Assembly (NCBI GenBank): GCA_913030835.1
Contig: CAJWDP010000011.1
Location: 1 to 64,000 of the forward strand
DNA: 64,000 nucleotides
Reading direction: 5' to 3'
DNA from: an uncultured Flavobacteriales bacterium
GTDB taxonomy: Bacteria > Bacteroidota > Bacteroidia > Flavobacteriales_D > Parvicellaceae
Under the pieces are notes generated by a model that had not been told where the DNA came from, made no database searches, and saw only the letters and a list, made by a program, of their open reading frames with translations. Every line of letters begins with the position of its first letter. Position 1 is the first letter of the stretch. The position numbers were made by a program, and so were the translations under genes. Below are positions 19,683-28,855 of this stretch, one piece after another.

Positions 19683-20762
19683 ATTAAAAACGTTTTATTT
19701 ATAGCACATCACAGACCGGATCGGTCACCGGGTCAGCGATTCAGATTCGAACAATATTTTGAATTTTTGAAATCGAATGGATTCAATTGCGAGCTATCCT
19801 ATCTAATCAGCGAAAAAGAGGATGCTTTATTTTATTCAAAAGGGAAATACTTTACCAAAGCCCGTTTGATGCTTAAGTACATCCGAAAAAGAAAAGCAGA
19901 TGCCGCCAGAGCTTCTAAATTCGACATCATTTTTATTTTCAGAGATGCACTTCCGACCGGATCGATTAAATATGAAAAACTATTCCAATCTTCCGGCGCA
20001 AAATTGATTTACGACTTTGACGATGCCATATTCGTGCTTAACATGTCTGAAGGGAACAAATCGCTAAGTTTTCTGAAACGTCCCGAAAAAACCGGTGAAA
20101 TCATTGAACTATGCGATCTGGTTATTGCAGGAAATCAATACCTGGCGGATTATGCCGCTTCCTATAACGACAATGTGAAGATCATTCCTACTACGATTGA
20201 CACCGACTTATATCAAAGAATCCAGCACAAAAAGGACAAAGTCTGCATTGGTTGGAGCGGCAGCGTAACTACAATACAGCACTTTGAGTTTGCGATTCCA
20301 TTTCTCACGAAAATCCTGAAAAAATATGGAGACAAAGTATATTTCAAAGTAATTGGTGATGGCGATTACTCCAATGAAGAGCTCAACCTCAAAGGGTTGT
20401 CATGGAATAAGAATACTGAAATCTCCGATCTATCCGAAATTGATATTGGAATAATGCCTTTACCGAATGATGAATGGGCAAAGGGAAAATGCGGACTAAA
20501 GGGACTGCAGTATATGGCTTTGGAAATTGCTACAATTATGTCGCCCGTGGGTGTGAACACAGAAATCATTGAAGATGGTAAGAATGGCTTTATTGCAGAT
20601 GATCATGAAGAATGGGTTGAAAAAATATCGAAGCTCATCGAACACCCTGAGCTGAGGGAAGAAATGGGAAAAGAAGCTCGAAAAACAGTCATTGATCAAT
20701 ATTCAGTTGAAGCAAATCGTGATTTATATTTGACCTACTTTAAAGAAGTATTGAGTACGTAG
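19683..20762 (+). CDS. Glycosyltransferase (GT4-like), with an apparent non-canonical start
   Basis: The first usual start in this frame is TTG at 19767, but the reading frame is open back to a TGA at 19644, and the upstream codons encode IKNVLFIAHHRPDRSPGQRF then RFEQYFEF, which looks like the true conserved N-terminus of this glycosyltransferase type. The most plausible initiator is ATT at 19683; no ATG, GTG or TTG is available. The C-terminal half has the GT-B donor site: CIGWSGSVTT, IDIGIMPLPNDEWAKGKCGL and GLQYMALEIATIMSPVGVN with the conserved acidic residue. From 19683 the product has about 359 residues. It probably adds a sugar to a surface polysaccharide with the dehydratase and epimerase nearby. 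The start is uncertain. Confidence 0.78.
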   Translation: MKNVLFIAHHRPDRSPGQRFRFEQYFEFLKSNGFNCELSYLISEKEDALFYSKGKYFTKARLMLKYIRKRKADAARASKFDIIFIFRDALPTGSIKYEKLFQSSGAKLIYDFDDAIFVLNMSEGNKSLSFLKRPEKTGEIIELCDLVIAGNQYLADYAASYNDNVKIIPTTIDTDLYQRIQHKKDKVCIGWSGSVTTIQHFEFAIPFLTKILKKYGDKVYFKVIGDGDYSNEELNLKGLSWNKNTEISDLSEIDIGIMPLPNDEWAKGKCGLKGLQYMALEIATIMSPVGVNTEIIEDGKNGFIADDHEEWVEKISKLIEHPELREEMGKEARKTVIDQYSVEANRDLYLTYFKEVLST

Positions 20763-20781
20763 CAAAATCAAAAGAAAACAA

Positions 20782-20789
20782 TAAGTTTG
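20782..20789 (+). promoter_or_regulatory. Candidate -7 box for gcvT
   Basis: TAAGTTTG, exact TAnnTTTG match, 28 nt before the GTG start of gcvT. No TTG at the right distance upstream. Confidence 0.45.
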
Positions 20790-20817
20790 CAGAGACAAGT
20801 AACTAACAATTAGACGA

Positions 20818-21921
20818 GTGGAAACAAAAGTGGAAATTAAAGAAACTGCACTTTACCAAAAACACGTGAATTTGGGTGCAAAAATGGTTGAATTTGCTGG
20901 ATATAAAATGCCGATTCAGTACACAGGGGTCAATGAAGAACACCAGATAGTCAGAGATGGTGTGGGAGTCTTCGATGTTTCTCATATGGGAGAGTTTATG
21001 CTCAGAGGGAAAGGAGCAATTGATCTGATCCAGCGCATCTCATCTAACGATGCCGAGAAATTATTTGACGGTAAAGCACAATATGCTTGTATGCCAAATG
21101 ATCAGGGCGGAATTGTGGATGATTTTTTAACCTATCGAATTTCTGAAGAGGAATATTTGCTTGTCGTCAATGCGTCCAATATGGAAAAGGATTGGGAATG
21201 GTTAATGAAGCACAATCAGTTTGATTGTGAAATGGAAAACATTTCTGATGCTACTTCACTTCTGGCCGTTCAAGGTCCAAAAGCAGCACAAGCTATACAG
21301 TCGCTTACCGATATCGATCTTGAAAGTATGCCGTATTATACCCATAAAACATGCACATTTGCTGGTGTACATGATGTGATCGTTTCCACAACAGGATATA
21401 CCGGATCAGGTGGATTTGAGATCTATTTCAATAATGCTGACGCCGAAACCATTTGGGACGCAATATTTGAAGCAGGTGCTCCCTATGGTATCAAACCAAT
21501 TGGTCTCGCTGCCCGTGATACGCTGCGATTAGAAATGGGTTTTTGTCTGTACGGAAATGACATTGATGACACGACTTCACCGTTGGAAGCAGGACTGGGA
21601 TGGGTAACAAAGTTTACAAAAGATTTTATCAATTCAAGTGCCTTGAAAGCTCAAAAAGATGAGGGTTTGAAGAAAAAATTGGTCGGATTCGAACTTTTAG
21701 AAAGAGGCATACCCAGAAAGGGTTATGGTATCGTGGATAAAGAGAACAATCCAATTGGAATTGTAACGTCCGGTACTATGGGACCTTCCGTTCAGAAGGC
21801 AATTGGTCTTGGTTATATACCCGCATCGCTTGCAGCAGAAGGAAACGAAATTTTCATTCAGGTTCGAAACAAGTCCCTTCAGGCAAAAGTTGTTAAATTG
21901 CCATTCTACAAAGTGAATTAG
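20818..21921 (+). CDS. gcvT: Glycine cleavage system aminomethyltransferase (T protein)
   Basis: Transfers the methylene group from the lipoamide-bound H protein to tetrahydrofolate and releases ammonia. The 367-residue length is typical. Family motifs are present: [25 protein letters not shown] (with the Asp that contacts folate), [23 protein letters not shown] and the C-terminal [15 protein letters not shown] start at 20818; a second GTG four codons on is possible. comB follows after three bases, so the two are cotranscribed. H and P protein genes are not in the window. Confidence 0.94.
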   Translation: METKVEIKETALYQKHVNLGAKMVEFAGYKMPIQYTGVNEEHQIVRDGVGVFDVSHMGEFMLRGKGAIDLIQRISSNDAEKLFDGKAQYACMPNDQGGIVDDFLTYRISEEEYLLVVNASNMEKDWEWLMKHNQFDCEMENISDATSLLAVQGPKAAQAIQSLTDIDLESMPYYTHKTCTFAGVHDVIVSTTGYTGSGGFEIYFNNADAETIWDAIFEAGAPYGIKPIGLAARDTLRLEMGFCLYGNDIDDTTSPLEAGLGWVTKFTKDFINSSALKAQKDEGLKKKLVGFELLERGIPRKGYGIVDKENNPIGIVTSGTMGPSVQKAIGLGYIPASLAAEGNEIFIQVRNKSLQAKVVKLPFYKVN

Positions 21922-21924
21922 CAT

Positions 21925-22641
21925 ATGGATAGCCGCCCAACTGTAGAGGTCTGTTTCACACCAAACTTATACCCACTCCATTTCGATGGTTCGGATATCA
22001 TCGTGGTTATTGATGTGCTCAGAGCAACCAGTGCGATTTGCGCAGGTCTTTCAAATGGAGTTGAGAAGATTATTCCTGTAGCAACTATTGAAGAGGCGAT
22101 TGAGTACCGTCAAAAAGGATACATCGTCGCCGCAGAGAGAAAGGGAAAGGTAGTTGAGGGGTTCAATTTGGGCAATTCGCCAAGCAGCTGGTTAAACAAA
22201 GAACTAGTTGGAAAAACGGTGGTGCTTACAACCACAAATGGAACACAAGCAATTCATACAGCTCGCCGATGCAAGCACATGGTCATTGGATCTCTTATCA
22301 ATCTGGACGCATTGGTTACCTACCTGCATGAAAAGAAAAAGAATGTAATGTTGCTCGGCTCAGGATGGAGAAACAAGTTTTGTCTTGAAGACACCATATG
22401 TGCTGGAGCCATTGCGGAAGGACTGCTCGCTACCGGAGATTTCCGATCTGAAGAAGATTCAACAATCGCTTCTAAGTATTTGTACCTAAGTGCAAGAGAC
22501 AATTACTTGGGGTATTTGAAGGCATCTTCCCACAGAAGAAGATTACGAGATTTGAATCTGAACGAAGACATTAAATATTGCCTTACGCCCAACACCGTAG
22601 ATGTTGTTCCAATTTATAAAGACGGAATAATCACTGCGTAA
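21925..22641 (+). CDS. comB: 2-phosphosulfolactate phosphatase family protein (ComB)
   Basis: A 238-residue ComB-family phosphatase, Mg-dependent, first known from coenzyme M synthesis where it converts 2-phosphosulfolactate to sulfolactate. Typical stretches are VVIDVLRATSAICAGLSNG, GFNLGNSPSSW, VVLTTTNGTQAIHTA and FCLEDTICAGAIAEGLL. Bacteria outside methanogens carry the family without making coenzyme M, so the substrate in this organism is open; a sulfolactate or sulfonate role is an inference only. The gene starts three bases after gcvT and its TAA stop lies within a TAATTTTG box that could also serve the next gene. Confidence 0.85.
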   Translation: MDSRPTVEVCFTPNLYPLHFDGSDIIVVIDVLRATSAICAGLSNGVEKIIPVATIEEAIEYRQKGYIVAAERKGKVVEGFNLGNSPSSWLNKELVGKTVVLTTTNGTQAIHTARRCKHMVIGSLINLDALVTYLHEKKKNVMLLGSGWRNKFCLEDTICAGAIAEGLLATGDFRSEEDSTIASKYLYLSARDNYLGYLKASSHRRRLRDLNLNEDIKYCLTPNTVDVVPIYKDGIITA

Positions 22642-22672
22642 TTTTGCCACTCATATTTTTTAAATTTATAAC

Positions 22673-23686
22673 GTGAGAGCGGTATTGATTTTTTGTTTTT
22701 GTATGTGCATCGGTGTTGCACAAGGAGGAGACGAACCAAAGAGTGGCAATCACAACTGTACTGCCAGTTGGGGGTTTTACGGTCACAAGAGGATCAACCG
22801 TATGGCGGTATTCACCCTTCCACCCGAATTGTTTACTTTTTACAAGACGCACATCGAATTCATTACTGAACATGCTGTTGACCCGGACAAAAGAAGGTAC
22901 GCTGTTGACGGGGAAGCACCTCGACACTATATTGATATTGACCATTATGCAAACAATGGTGAAAGTCCTTTTGTAACGATGCCAAAAAAATGGGAAGATG
23001 CCGTAGCCAAGTTTACGGAAGATACGCTAACAGCGTATGGAATAGTCCCCTGGCATTTGGATGTCATGGTTAAGAGACTTTCCTCCGCATTCAGAGATAA
23101 AAATCTTGATCTGATCCTACGTTTATCTGCTGACCTTGGTCATTACACGGGCGATGCACATGTTCCTTTGCATACAACCGTAAACTACAACGGTCAGTTA
23201 ACTGGTCAATATGGTATCCATGGGTTCTGGGAGTCGAGGGTTCCAGAGCTTATCGCAGAAGATTGGGATTATTTTGTGGGAAAGGCACAGTATATTGAAA
23301 CACCCTTGAATTTCGCATGGGACATTGTTGAGACTAGCCATATTGCTTTGGACAGTGTTTTAAATTTCGAACGTAATCTTACTGATCAATTCGGTTCGGA
23401 TAAGAAATACAGCTATGAAAACAGAGGGGCAGTTACCATGAAAGTTTACTCCGAAGAATTTACAAGAGCGTACAATGCCAGCCTTCATGGAATGGTTGAG
23501 CGAAGAATGCGAAAATCTATACACTCAGTTGGTAGTTTATGGTACACCGCCTGGATTAAAGCAGGAAAGCCAGACTTATCGATACTCATTAACCAATCTA
23601 TTTCGTCAAAACTTGAGGAGGAAATCAAGAAAAACAATGAGGCACGAAAATCCAACAAAATTAAAGGTCGGCAGCACGACGATTGA
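22673..23686 (+). CDS. Secreted zinc-dependent phospholipase C / S1-P1 nuclease-like protein
   Basis: A 337-residue protein starting at GTG 22673 with a signal peptide (VLIFCFCMCIGVAQ). The mature N-terminus WGFYGHKRINRMAVF, a central RHYIDIDHY and the GHYTGDAHVPLH motif provide the Trp, His and Asp ligands of the trinuclear zinc site in the phospholipase C/S1-P1 nuclease fold. Most Bacteroidota annotations call this a zinc-dependent phospholipase C family protein; which bond it cuts cannot be told from sequence. The C-terminus is lysine- and asparagine-rich (KNNEARKSNKIKG). It starts 31 bases after comB and its stop lies three bases before the M14 peptidase gene, so it is probably in one operon with both. 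Confidence 0.78.
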   Translation: MRAVLIFCFCMCIGVAQGGDEPKSGNHNCTASWGFYGHKRINRMAVFTLPPELFTFYKTHIEFITEHAVDPDKRRYAVDGEAPRHYIDIDHYANNGESPFVTMPKKWEDAVAKFTEDTLTAYGIVPWHLDVMVKRLSSAFRDKNLDLILRLSADLGHYTGDAHVPLHTTVNYNGQLTGQYGIHGFWESRVPELIAEDWDYFVGKAQYIETPLNFAWDIVETSHIALDSVLNFERNLTDQFGSDKKYSYENRGAVTMKVYSEEFTRAYNASLHGMVERRMRKSIHSVGSLWYTAWIKAGKPDLSILINQSISSKLEEEIKKNNEARKSNKIKGRQHDD

Positions 23687-23689
23687 CAC

Positions 23690-25411
23690 ATGAAATCTAT
23701 CATTGTATTATTTGTAATAACGTCATTGATCTCATTGGATTGTATCGGACAGATCAACATACAGCAATACAAAAACAACCATTCACTGACCTATGAAAAT
23801 ACCATTAGCGCATACAAAAAGCTAGATGAAAAGTTTGAAGACGGCCGACTGATTGAAATGGGGAAGGCGGACTGCGGAAAACCAATTTACTTGTTCGTAA
23901 TCGATCCAACCAAAACATTCGACAAGACATCCTTTAAAAACAGAACGGTCTTAATGATCAATAACGGGATTCATCCTGGAGAACCTTGTGGAATTGACGC
24001 TTCGATCAACTTTGTCAATGATCTCATGAATGACTCCAATTTCATTCGCAGAATGGAAAACTTGGTCATAGGCATCATTCCTATTTACAATGTAGGTGGG
24101 TCGTTAAACAGAGGATGTTGCAGCAGAGCCAATCAAAACGGCCCTGAAACTTATGGGTTCAGAGGAAATGCAAGAAATTTGGACCTCAATCGCGACTTTA
24201 TCAAGCGAGATTCTGAGAATGCCAAAATATTTGCTAAAATTTTTCATTTTTTGGATCCGGATGTTCTTGTGGATACACACACTTCAAACGGAGCAGACTA
24301 CCAACATGTAATGACCTTGCTTACCACCCAGTTGGACAAGCTCAACCCCAGTCTAAGTGATTTGTGCAGAACTGATCTCGTCCCAACACTGTATGAAAAA
24401 ATGAAGGAAACAGGCTACATAATGTCTCCTTATGTAAACACCTTACAATCGATACCGGATTCCGGTTTATATGCGTATATGGAATCACCGAGATACTGTA
24501 CAGGTTATGCTGCTCTTTTTAATACCATAGGTTTTACGACAGAAACACATATGTGGAAACCTTTTCCTGAACGGGTTCAAAGCACCTACGAATTTCTTAA
24601 TGTTATTAGCACCTACTTGAATCAATACGGTTCAGAAATAAAAAAAGCAAGAACAAATGCATTCAATAATGATGCAAACCAAATCACGTTTCCCTTAGAT
24701 TGGCATCTAGACACAACAGAGTTTGAACCCATTGATTTCATGGGATATGAAGCTGAGTTTTACACGAGTGAAGTAACCGGTTTAGAAACGTACAGATACA
24801 ACCGAGAAAAACCATGGACCAAAAAGGTCAACTATTACAACAAATACATTCCGTCAGTTTCGGTGAAGAAACCCATGTATTATGTGTTGCCGCAGGCATG
24901 GAAAGAAGTGCATGAACGACTAAAAGAGAATGGAGTTTCTTTGACACAAATAAAGCAGGACACAAGCTTACTGGTGAGTGCTTATTTCATTATCGATCAA
25001 AACACTCCCAGCAGGCCTTATGAAGGTCATTATTTGCACAGGAATGTTCAGGTCATGAAAAAAGAACAGCTCATCTCATTTCACAAAGGTGACTACATCA
25101 TTCCGACAGCTCAGAAAAATGTTCGTTTCATTATTGAAACACTTGAACCACAGGCTGTAGACTCCTATTTTGCATGGAATTTTTTCGACGAAATTTTGCA
25201 GCAAAAAGAATACTTCTCGCCGTACATTTTTGAGGAAAAAGCAAAGGAAATAGTACAAAACCAACCTGATTTAAAGGCTGAATTTGAACTACTAAAGGAA
25301 TCTGATGTTCAATTTGCAAATAATCACTGGCAGCAGCTCTATTGGATTTATAAACATTCTGACAACTATGAGCCCACCCATTTGCGCTATCCGGTATTCA
25401 GAATCGAATGA
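23690..25411 (+). CDS. Secreted M14-family zinc carboxypeptidase
   Basis: A 573-residue protein with signal peptide (IIVLFVITSLISLDCIGQ). The zinc-binding HxxE is in NNGIHPGEPCG, the third ligand His in DTHTSNGADYQH, the substrate-binding Arg/Asn in GNARNLDLNRDF, and the catalytic Glu probably in FTTETHMW. These place it in the M14 metallocarboxypeptidases. The C-terminal 250 residues carry no motif that I recognise but look beta-rich. Follows the phospholipase-like gene by three bases. It probably trims C-terminal residues of peptides in the periplasm or outside the cell. No T9SS sorting domain is seen. Confidence 0.85.
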   Translation: MKSIIVLFVITSLISLDCIGQINIQQYKNNHSLTYENTISAYKKLDEKFEDGRLIEMGKADCGKPIYLFVIDPTKTFDKTSFKNRTVLMINNGIHPGEPCGIDASINFVNDLMNDSNFIRRMENLVIGIIPIYNVGGSLNRGCCSRANQNGPETYGFRGNARNLDLNRDFIKRDSENAKIFAKIFHFLDPDVLVDTHTSNGADYQHVMTLLTTQLDKLNPSLSDLCRTDLVPTLYEKMKETGYIMSPYVNTLQSIPDSGLYAYMESPRYCTGYAALFNTIGFTTETHMWKPFPERVQSTYEFLNVISTYLNQYGSEIKKARTNAFNNDANQITFPLDWHLDTTEFEPIDFMGYEAEFYTSEVTGLETYRYNREKPWTKKVNYYNKYIPSVSVKKPMYYVLPQAWKEVHERLKENGVSLTQIKQDTSLLVSAYFIIDQNTPSRPYEGHYLHRNVQVMKKEQLISFHKGDYIIPTAQKNVRFIIETLEPQAVDSYFAWNFFDEILQQKEYFSPYIFEEKAKEIVQNQPDLKAEFELLKESDVQFANNHWQQLYWIYKHSDNYEPTHLRYPVFRIE

Positions 25412-25414
25412 TCT

Positions 25415-26068
25415 CTATTTCTTTCTCTTCTGATTTTTCTTTCTTCGCTTTCTCTTTTCCATTACGGCCTTGCCCTCTTCCGTTTTAGGACTGTGGTCTT
25501 CGTACTTTAATTTTCCGTCTTCTATTTCCCGAACAACCAATTCTATATATCCATCGTCGCCTTGAGGGTCATATTTTCTTTTCAGATCCGCCCCACCCAA
25601 TCGCGATATGCCTTGCCACAATTTTGCTTTTGTTTTACCCAAATATTCTTCTAACAGGGTGTAAGCCATTTTGTCCGTTTCCCGCTCTATCAGTTTTACC
25701 AGATAAAAGCTACGTGTTACCGACATTTGTTTAATGTCTTCCGAAAACTCTTCTTTTAAATTCTTTTTGGCCTTCTTAATGTACTTTTTTCGTGCGCGAT
25801 TGGATGTTAACAGTTCGATATCTGCGTCATACTTGTCTGACAGCTCTTTGACCAATATGGCATAGTAATAGACCTTGGGAACAAATAATTTAGCATGGTA
25901 ATAATTCTTCCAAAAATCTTCTGCACCAAATCCCACAGGAACTGCAGGAAGCTCATCATACAAAACTGTATCTCCCTCATATATAGCAACAGTGGTAGTT
26001 GTTTTTGTTTCCGATTGCGAAAGAAAAACAAATGGCAAGAAAAAGATGAAAATCAGAACTACGCGCAT
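25415..26068 (-). CDS. DUF4294 family protein, secreted
   Basis: A 217-residue protein with a signal peptide (VVLIFIFFLPFVFLSQ). The DUF4294 core is recognised from GDTVLYDELPAVPV, YYAILVKELSDKYD, and FYLVKLIERETDKMAYTLLE followed by LWQGISRLGGADLKRKYDP. The family is nearly confined to Bacteroidota and has no known role. The C-terminus is strongly basic (EKRKRRKKNQKRKK). It converges on the M14 peptidase gene with three bases between stops. The helical core and conserved RET motif suggest a folded helical domain, but no function is proposed. Confidence 0.82.
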   Translation of the reverse strand: MRVVLIFIFFLPFVFLSQSETKTTTTVAIYEGDTVLYDELPAVPVGFGAEDFWKNYYHAKLFVPKVYYYAILVKELSDKYDADIELLTSNRARKKYIKKAKKNLKEEFSEDIKQMSVTRSFYLVKLIERETDKMAYTLLEEYLGKTKAKLWQGISRLGGADLKRKYDPQGDDGYIELVVREIEDGKLKYEDHSPKTEEGKAVMEKRKRRKKNQKRKK

Positions 26069-26117
26069 ACTACTTATTGGTCGCTTAGTTTAACTCTTCA
26101 GCAACAAATAAGTTACG

Positions 26118-27593
26118 TTAATTTCTGTTAAGCTTCCACTTAGAAACCGCCGGCTTTTCGAGATGGAATCCGAAATTTTTATTTGCATGGAAATACTTAA
26201 CGGCAAATAGCTCGGCTACGTCCATTTCATCTTCAAAGAAAGCATCTAGCACGGACGGATCTTGAAAATGTTGGTCGACAAATTTTGTAGTAAAATTTCC
26301 CGATCTGAAGTCGTTATGATCTATTGCGAAAGAGCAAAAGGGCAGCGTTGTCTCAACGCCAACTACTTCGTAATCCTTAATCGCTGTGAGTATCTTTTCA
26401 ATAGCCTGATCGCGTGTACCGGAATGGACAATGAGCTTCGATATCATCGGATCGTAATAAATTGGGATTTCCATTCCCTCCTCAAACCCGTCATCCACGC
26501 GGACACCGAGACCGCCAGGTCTTCTGTACCTGACTAACTTTCCGATATCTGGAAGAAAGTTGTTTCGAGGGTCCTCTGCATATACTCGAACTTCAATTGC
26601 ATGACCTGAAATTGTCAAATCCTTTTGTTCAAATTGTAATTTTTCACCCCGGGCAATCTTAATCTGCTCTTTTACCAGATCTACCCCGGTTATCATTTCA
26701 GTAACGGGATGCTCCACCTGAAGCCGAGTGTTCATTTCAAGAAAATAGTATTTACCATCTTCATAGAGAAATTCTACCGTTCCGGCCCCAACATAATCGC
26801 ACGATCTTGCAACATCACATGCTGCATTTCCCATTTCCTTGCGCAGGTCTTCCGTTAGACAACTACTAGGAGCCTCCTCTACTACCTTCTGGTGTCGTCT
26901 TTGAATAGAACATTCCCGTTCAAACAAATGCACGATGTTCCCATGGGTATCTGCAAGAATTTGAATTTCTATGTGTCTGGGATTACCAACGTATCGTTCT
27001 ATAAAAACTGAACCATCACCAAATGCACTTTTCGCCTCTGATACAGCTCGATCCATTTGATCCTCAAACTCATTCTCATTTTCGACGATCCTCATGCCTT
27101 TTCCTCCACCTCCTGCAGAAGCTTTGATCAAAATTGGGAAACCTATCTCTTTGGCCTTGGTTTTTGCCAACTTTATATCCGTTATGGCCTTATCTGTTCC
27201 TTCGATCATTGGAATGTTGTATTCCTTTACTGCGGCCTTTGCTGCCAGCTTACTACCCATTACCTCGATTGCTTCCGGTGAAGGACCAATGAAGGTGATA
27301 CCATTAAGTGAAACTTCTCGGGCAAACTCAGCATTCTCTGACAAAAATCCATAGCCGGGATGAATTCCATCTACTCCCAATTCTTTGCATATAGCGATAA
27401 TTTTATCTCCCATCAAGTAACTTTCAGTACTCGGTGGTGGACCAATACAAACCGCCTCATCCGCATATTTTACAAAAGGAGCATTACGATCTGCTTCTGA
27501 ATACACAGCAACGGTTTTCACTCCCATCTCCTTACAAGACCTCATGATTCGCAACGCAATCTCACCTCTATTCGCAATCAGAATTTTTTCCAT
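26118..27593 (-). CDS. accC: Biotin carboxylase (acetyl-CoA or related acyl-CoA carboxylase)
   Basis: A 491-residue ATP-grasp enzyme that carboxylates the biotin of a carrier protein. ATG at 27593 gives the usual MEKILIANRGEIALRI; the upstream TTG is unlikely. Motifs: GIHPGYGFLSENAEFA, ASAGGGGKGMRIV (ATP loop), FIERYVGNPRHIEIQ, RECSIQRRHQKVVEE, and FLEMNTRLQVEHPVTE with the catalytic Arg/Glu pair. Length is slightly above the 445-450 of housekeeping AccC, with a C-terminal extension, so it may instead be the carboxylase subunit of a propionyl- or methylcrotonyl-type enzyme. No accB or carboxyltransferase gene adjoins. Confidence 0.88.
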   Translation of the reverse strand: MEKILIANRGEIALRIMRSCKEMGVKTVAVYSEADRNAPFVKYADEAVCIGPPPSTESYLMGDKIIAICKELGVDGIHPGYGFLSENAEFAREVSLNGITFIGPSPEAIEVMGSKLAAKAAVKEYNIPMIEGTDKAITDIKLAKTKAKEIGFPILIKASAGGGGKGMRIVENENEFEDQMDRAVSEAKSAFGDGSVFIERYVGNPRHIEIQILADTHGNIVHLFERECSIQRRHQKVVEEAPSSCLTEDLRKEMGNAACDVARSCDYVGAGTVEFLYEDGKYYFLEMNTRLQVEHPVTEMITGVDLVKEQIKIARGEKLQFEQKDLTISGHAIEVRVYAEDPRNNFLPDIGKLVRYRRPGGLGVRVDDGFEEGMEIPIYYDPMISKLIVHSGTRDQAIEKILTAIKDYEVVGVETTLPFCSFAIDHNDFRSGNFTTKFVDQHFQDPSVLDAFFEDEMDVAELFAVKYFHANKNFGFHLEKPAVSKWKLNRN

Positions 27594-27663
27594 ACCCAAA
27601 ATTCAATTCACCCAAACTCGCCTAAGAGTTCAAGCTGATAAGCACTATTTCATTAATTCGGGT

Positions 27664-27671
27664 TAAATATA
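27664..27671 (-). promoter_or_regulatory. Possible -7 box for accC
   Basis: Minus-strand TATATTTA, one mismatch from TAnnTTTG, about 70 nt before the accC ATG. No -33 match found. Confidence 0.3.
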
Positions 27672-27728
27672 CTAAGTAAATCTAGAGCTGAGAAAACTAC
27701 TCAAGACACAATCAATCCTACTTCAATT

Positions 27729-28010
27729 TTAGATGCGAACTCGGGCTAGTGGCCGAGCCAAATAGTACATGAAGTCCATCAATTGATTTGCATTTGACTC
27801 CACCTTTTGTAGCTGGAATTCAATGATCCGCTGCTGATTACGATACAAATTAGAAACTATTTCGATCAGCCTGTAAAGCGGAATATAAAACCACTCCCCT
27901 TTTTTAGTATGAATAATCAGCTCCCGATTTTGATCGATATTGTGGTGGCTAAGCGCAGCTAATAATTTTTCTTTCAATTCCATACAAAAGAGGTTGATGT
28001 CCTTTGACAT
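27729..28010 (-). CDS. Small hypothetical protein
   Basis: A 93-residue soluble protein not recognised. It looks mostly helical: an N-terminal amphipathic helix (LFCMELKEKLLAALSHH), a short strand pair (RELIIHTKKGEWFYIPLY) and a long helix (LIEIVSNLYRNQQRIIEFQLQ). No cysteine motif, signal peptide or membrane segment. It stands alone between accC and the divergent fsa gene. The codon use looks coding and the frame has a normal ATG, so I regard it as a real gene, though it could be lineage-restricted. Confidence 0.5.
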   Translation of the reverse strand: MSKDINLFCMELKEKLLAALSHHNIDQNRELIIHTKKGEWFYIPLYRLIEIVSNLYRNQQRIIEFQLQKVESNANQLMDFMYYLARPLARVRI

Positions 28011-28131
28011 TTTGCAATTAGCGTGCCATTTTGCGCTCTACAAATTCAACCAAAATTTTTCATTTTGTCCAATAGTTTTCAGTCGATTATAACAGAACTT
28101 GGTCAATTCTTCATATTGTTGATTTTTTTAC

Positions 28132-28162
28132 TTGCATAGTGGTTTCTTGCTTCATACTTTTG
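28132..28162 (+). promoter_or_regulatory. Promoter for the fsa operon (TTG-N20-TACTTTTG)
   Basis: TTG at 28132-28134, then 20 bases, then TACTTTTG at 28155-28162, an exact -7 match with near-ideal spacing. The start of transcription would be near 28169, 24 nt before the ATG. Confidence 0.6.
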
Positions 28163-28192
28163 ACAGAACAATTCAACTATATCTAAAAGCCA

Positions 28193-28852
28193 ATGAAATT
28201 TTTTATCGATACCGCCAATCTTGATCAGATTGTAGAAGCTCAGAATCTTGGAATTCTGGATGGAGTAACTACAAACCCATCATTAATGGCGAAAGAAGGA
28301 ATAACCGGACAGGACAACATCATGAAACATTATGTAGACATCTGCAACATTGCAAAAGATGGAGACATAAGTGCGGAAGTTATTTCTACCGATTATGAAG
28401 GAATGGTGCGAGAAGGCGAAGCATTGGCCAATCTCCATCCGAACATCGTGGTCAAAATACCAATGATTAAAGATGGTGTAAAAGCGTTAAAGTACTTCTC
28501 TGAAAAAGGCATTAAGACGAATTGTACACTTATCTTTTCTGCAGGTCAGGCTTTACTTGCGGCAAAGGCAGGAGCAACCTATGTGTCACCATTTATTGGA
28601 AGACTGGACGATGTATCTACAGACGGATTGGCCTTAATTGAGCAGATTCGTACTATTTACGACAACTATATGTTCGACACAGAAATTCTAGCTGCCTCTG
28701 TTAGGCACCCCATGCACATCATTGAATGTGCGGAAATTGGCGCGGATGTAATGACCGGACCATTGAGTGCAATCTTGGCTCTTCTCAATCATCCACTTAC
28801 AGATATTGGATTAGAAAAGTTCTTAGCAGATTATGCTAAAGGAAATAAATGA
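28193..28852 (+). CDS. fsa: Transaldolase-like fructose-6-phosphate aldolase
   Basis: A 219-residue class I aldolase of the short transaldolase/FSA group, acting in the cytoplasm on fructose-6-phosphate or as a transaldolase in the pentose phosphate pathway. [10 protein letters not shown] at the N-terminus, [14 protein letters not shown], the Schiff-base lysine in [27 protein letters not shown] and [11 protein letters not shown] are all family-typical. The C-terminus matches the TalC/FSA length. Whether aldolase or transaldolase activity dominates cannot be decided by motif alone. The TsaC-like gene follows three bases after its stop. Confidence 0.9.
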   Translation: MKFFIDTANLDQIVEAQNLGILDGVTTNPSLMAKEGITGQDNIMKHYVDICNIAKDGDISAEVISTDYEGMVREGEALANLHPNIVVKIPMIKDGVKALKYFSEKGIKTNCTLIFSAGQALLAAKAGATYVSPFIGRLDDVSTDGLALIEQIRTIYDNYMFDTEILAASVRHPMHIIECAEIGADVMTGPLSAILALLNHPLTDIGLEKFLADYAKGNK

Positions 28853-28855
28853 TCC

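Noticed and set aside
26118-27593. Pyruvate carboxylase or biotin-carrier fusion
   Set aside because: The protein stops after the biotin carboxylase domain plus a short extension; no carboxyltransferase or biotinyl motif (MKM) is present.
28011-28192. Possible small RNA or riboswitch upstream of fsa
   Set aside because: Only a promoter is recognisable; no stable hairpin or known aptamer motif was found by eye.
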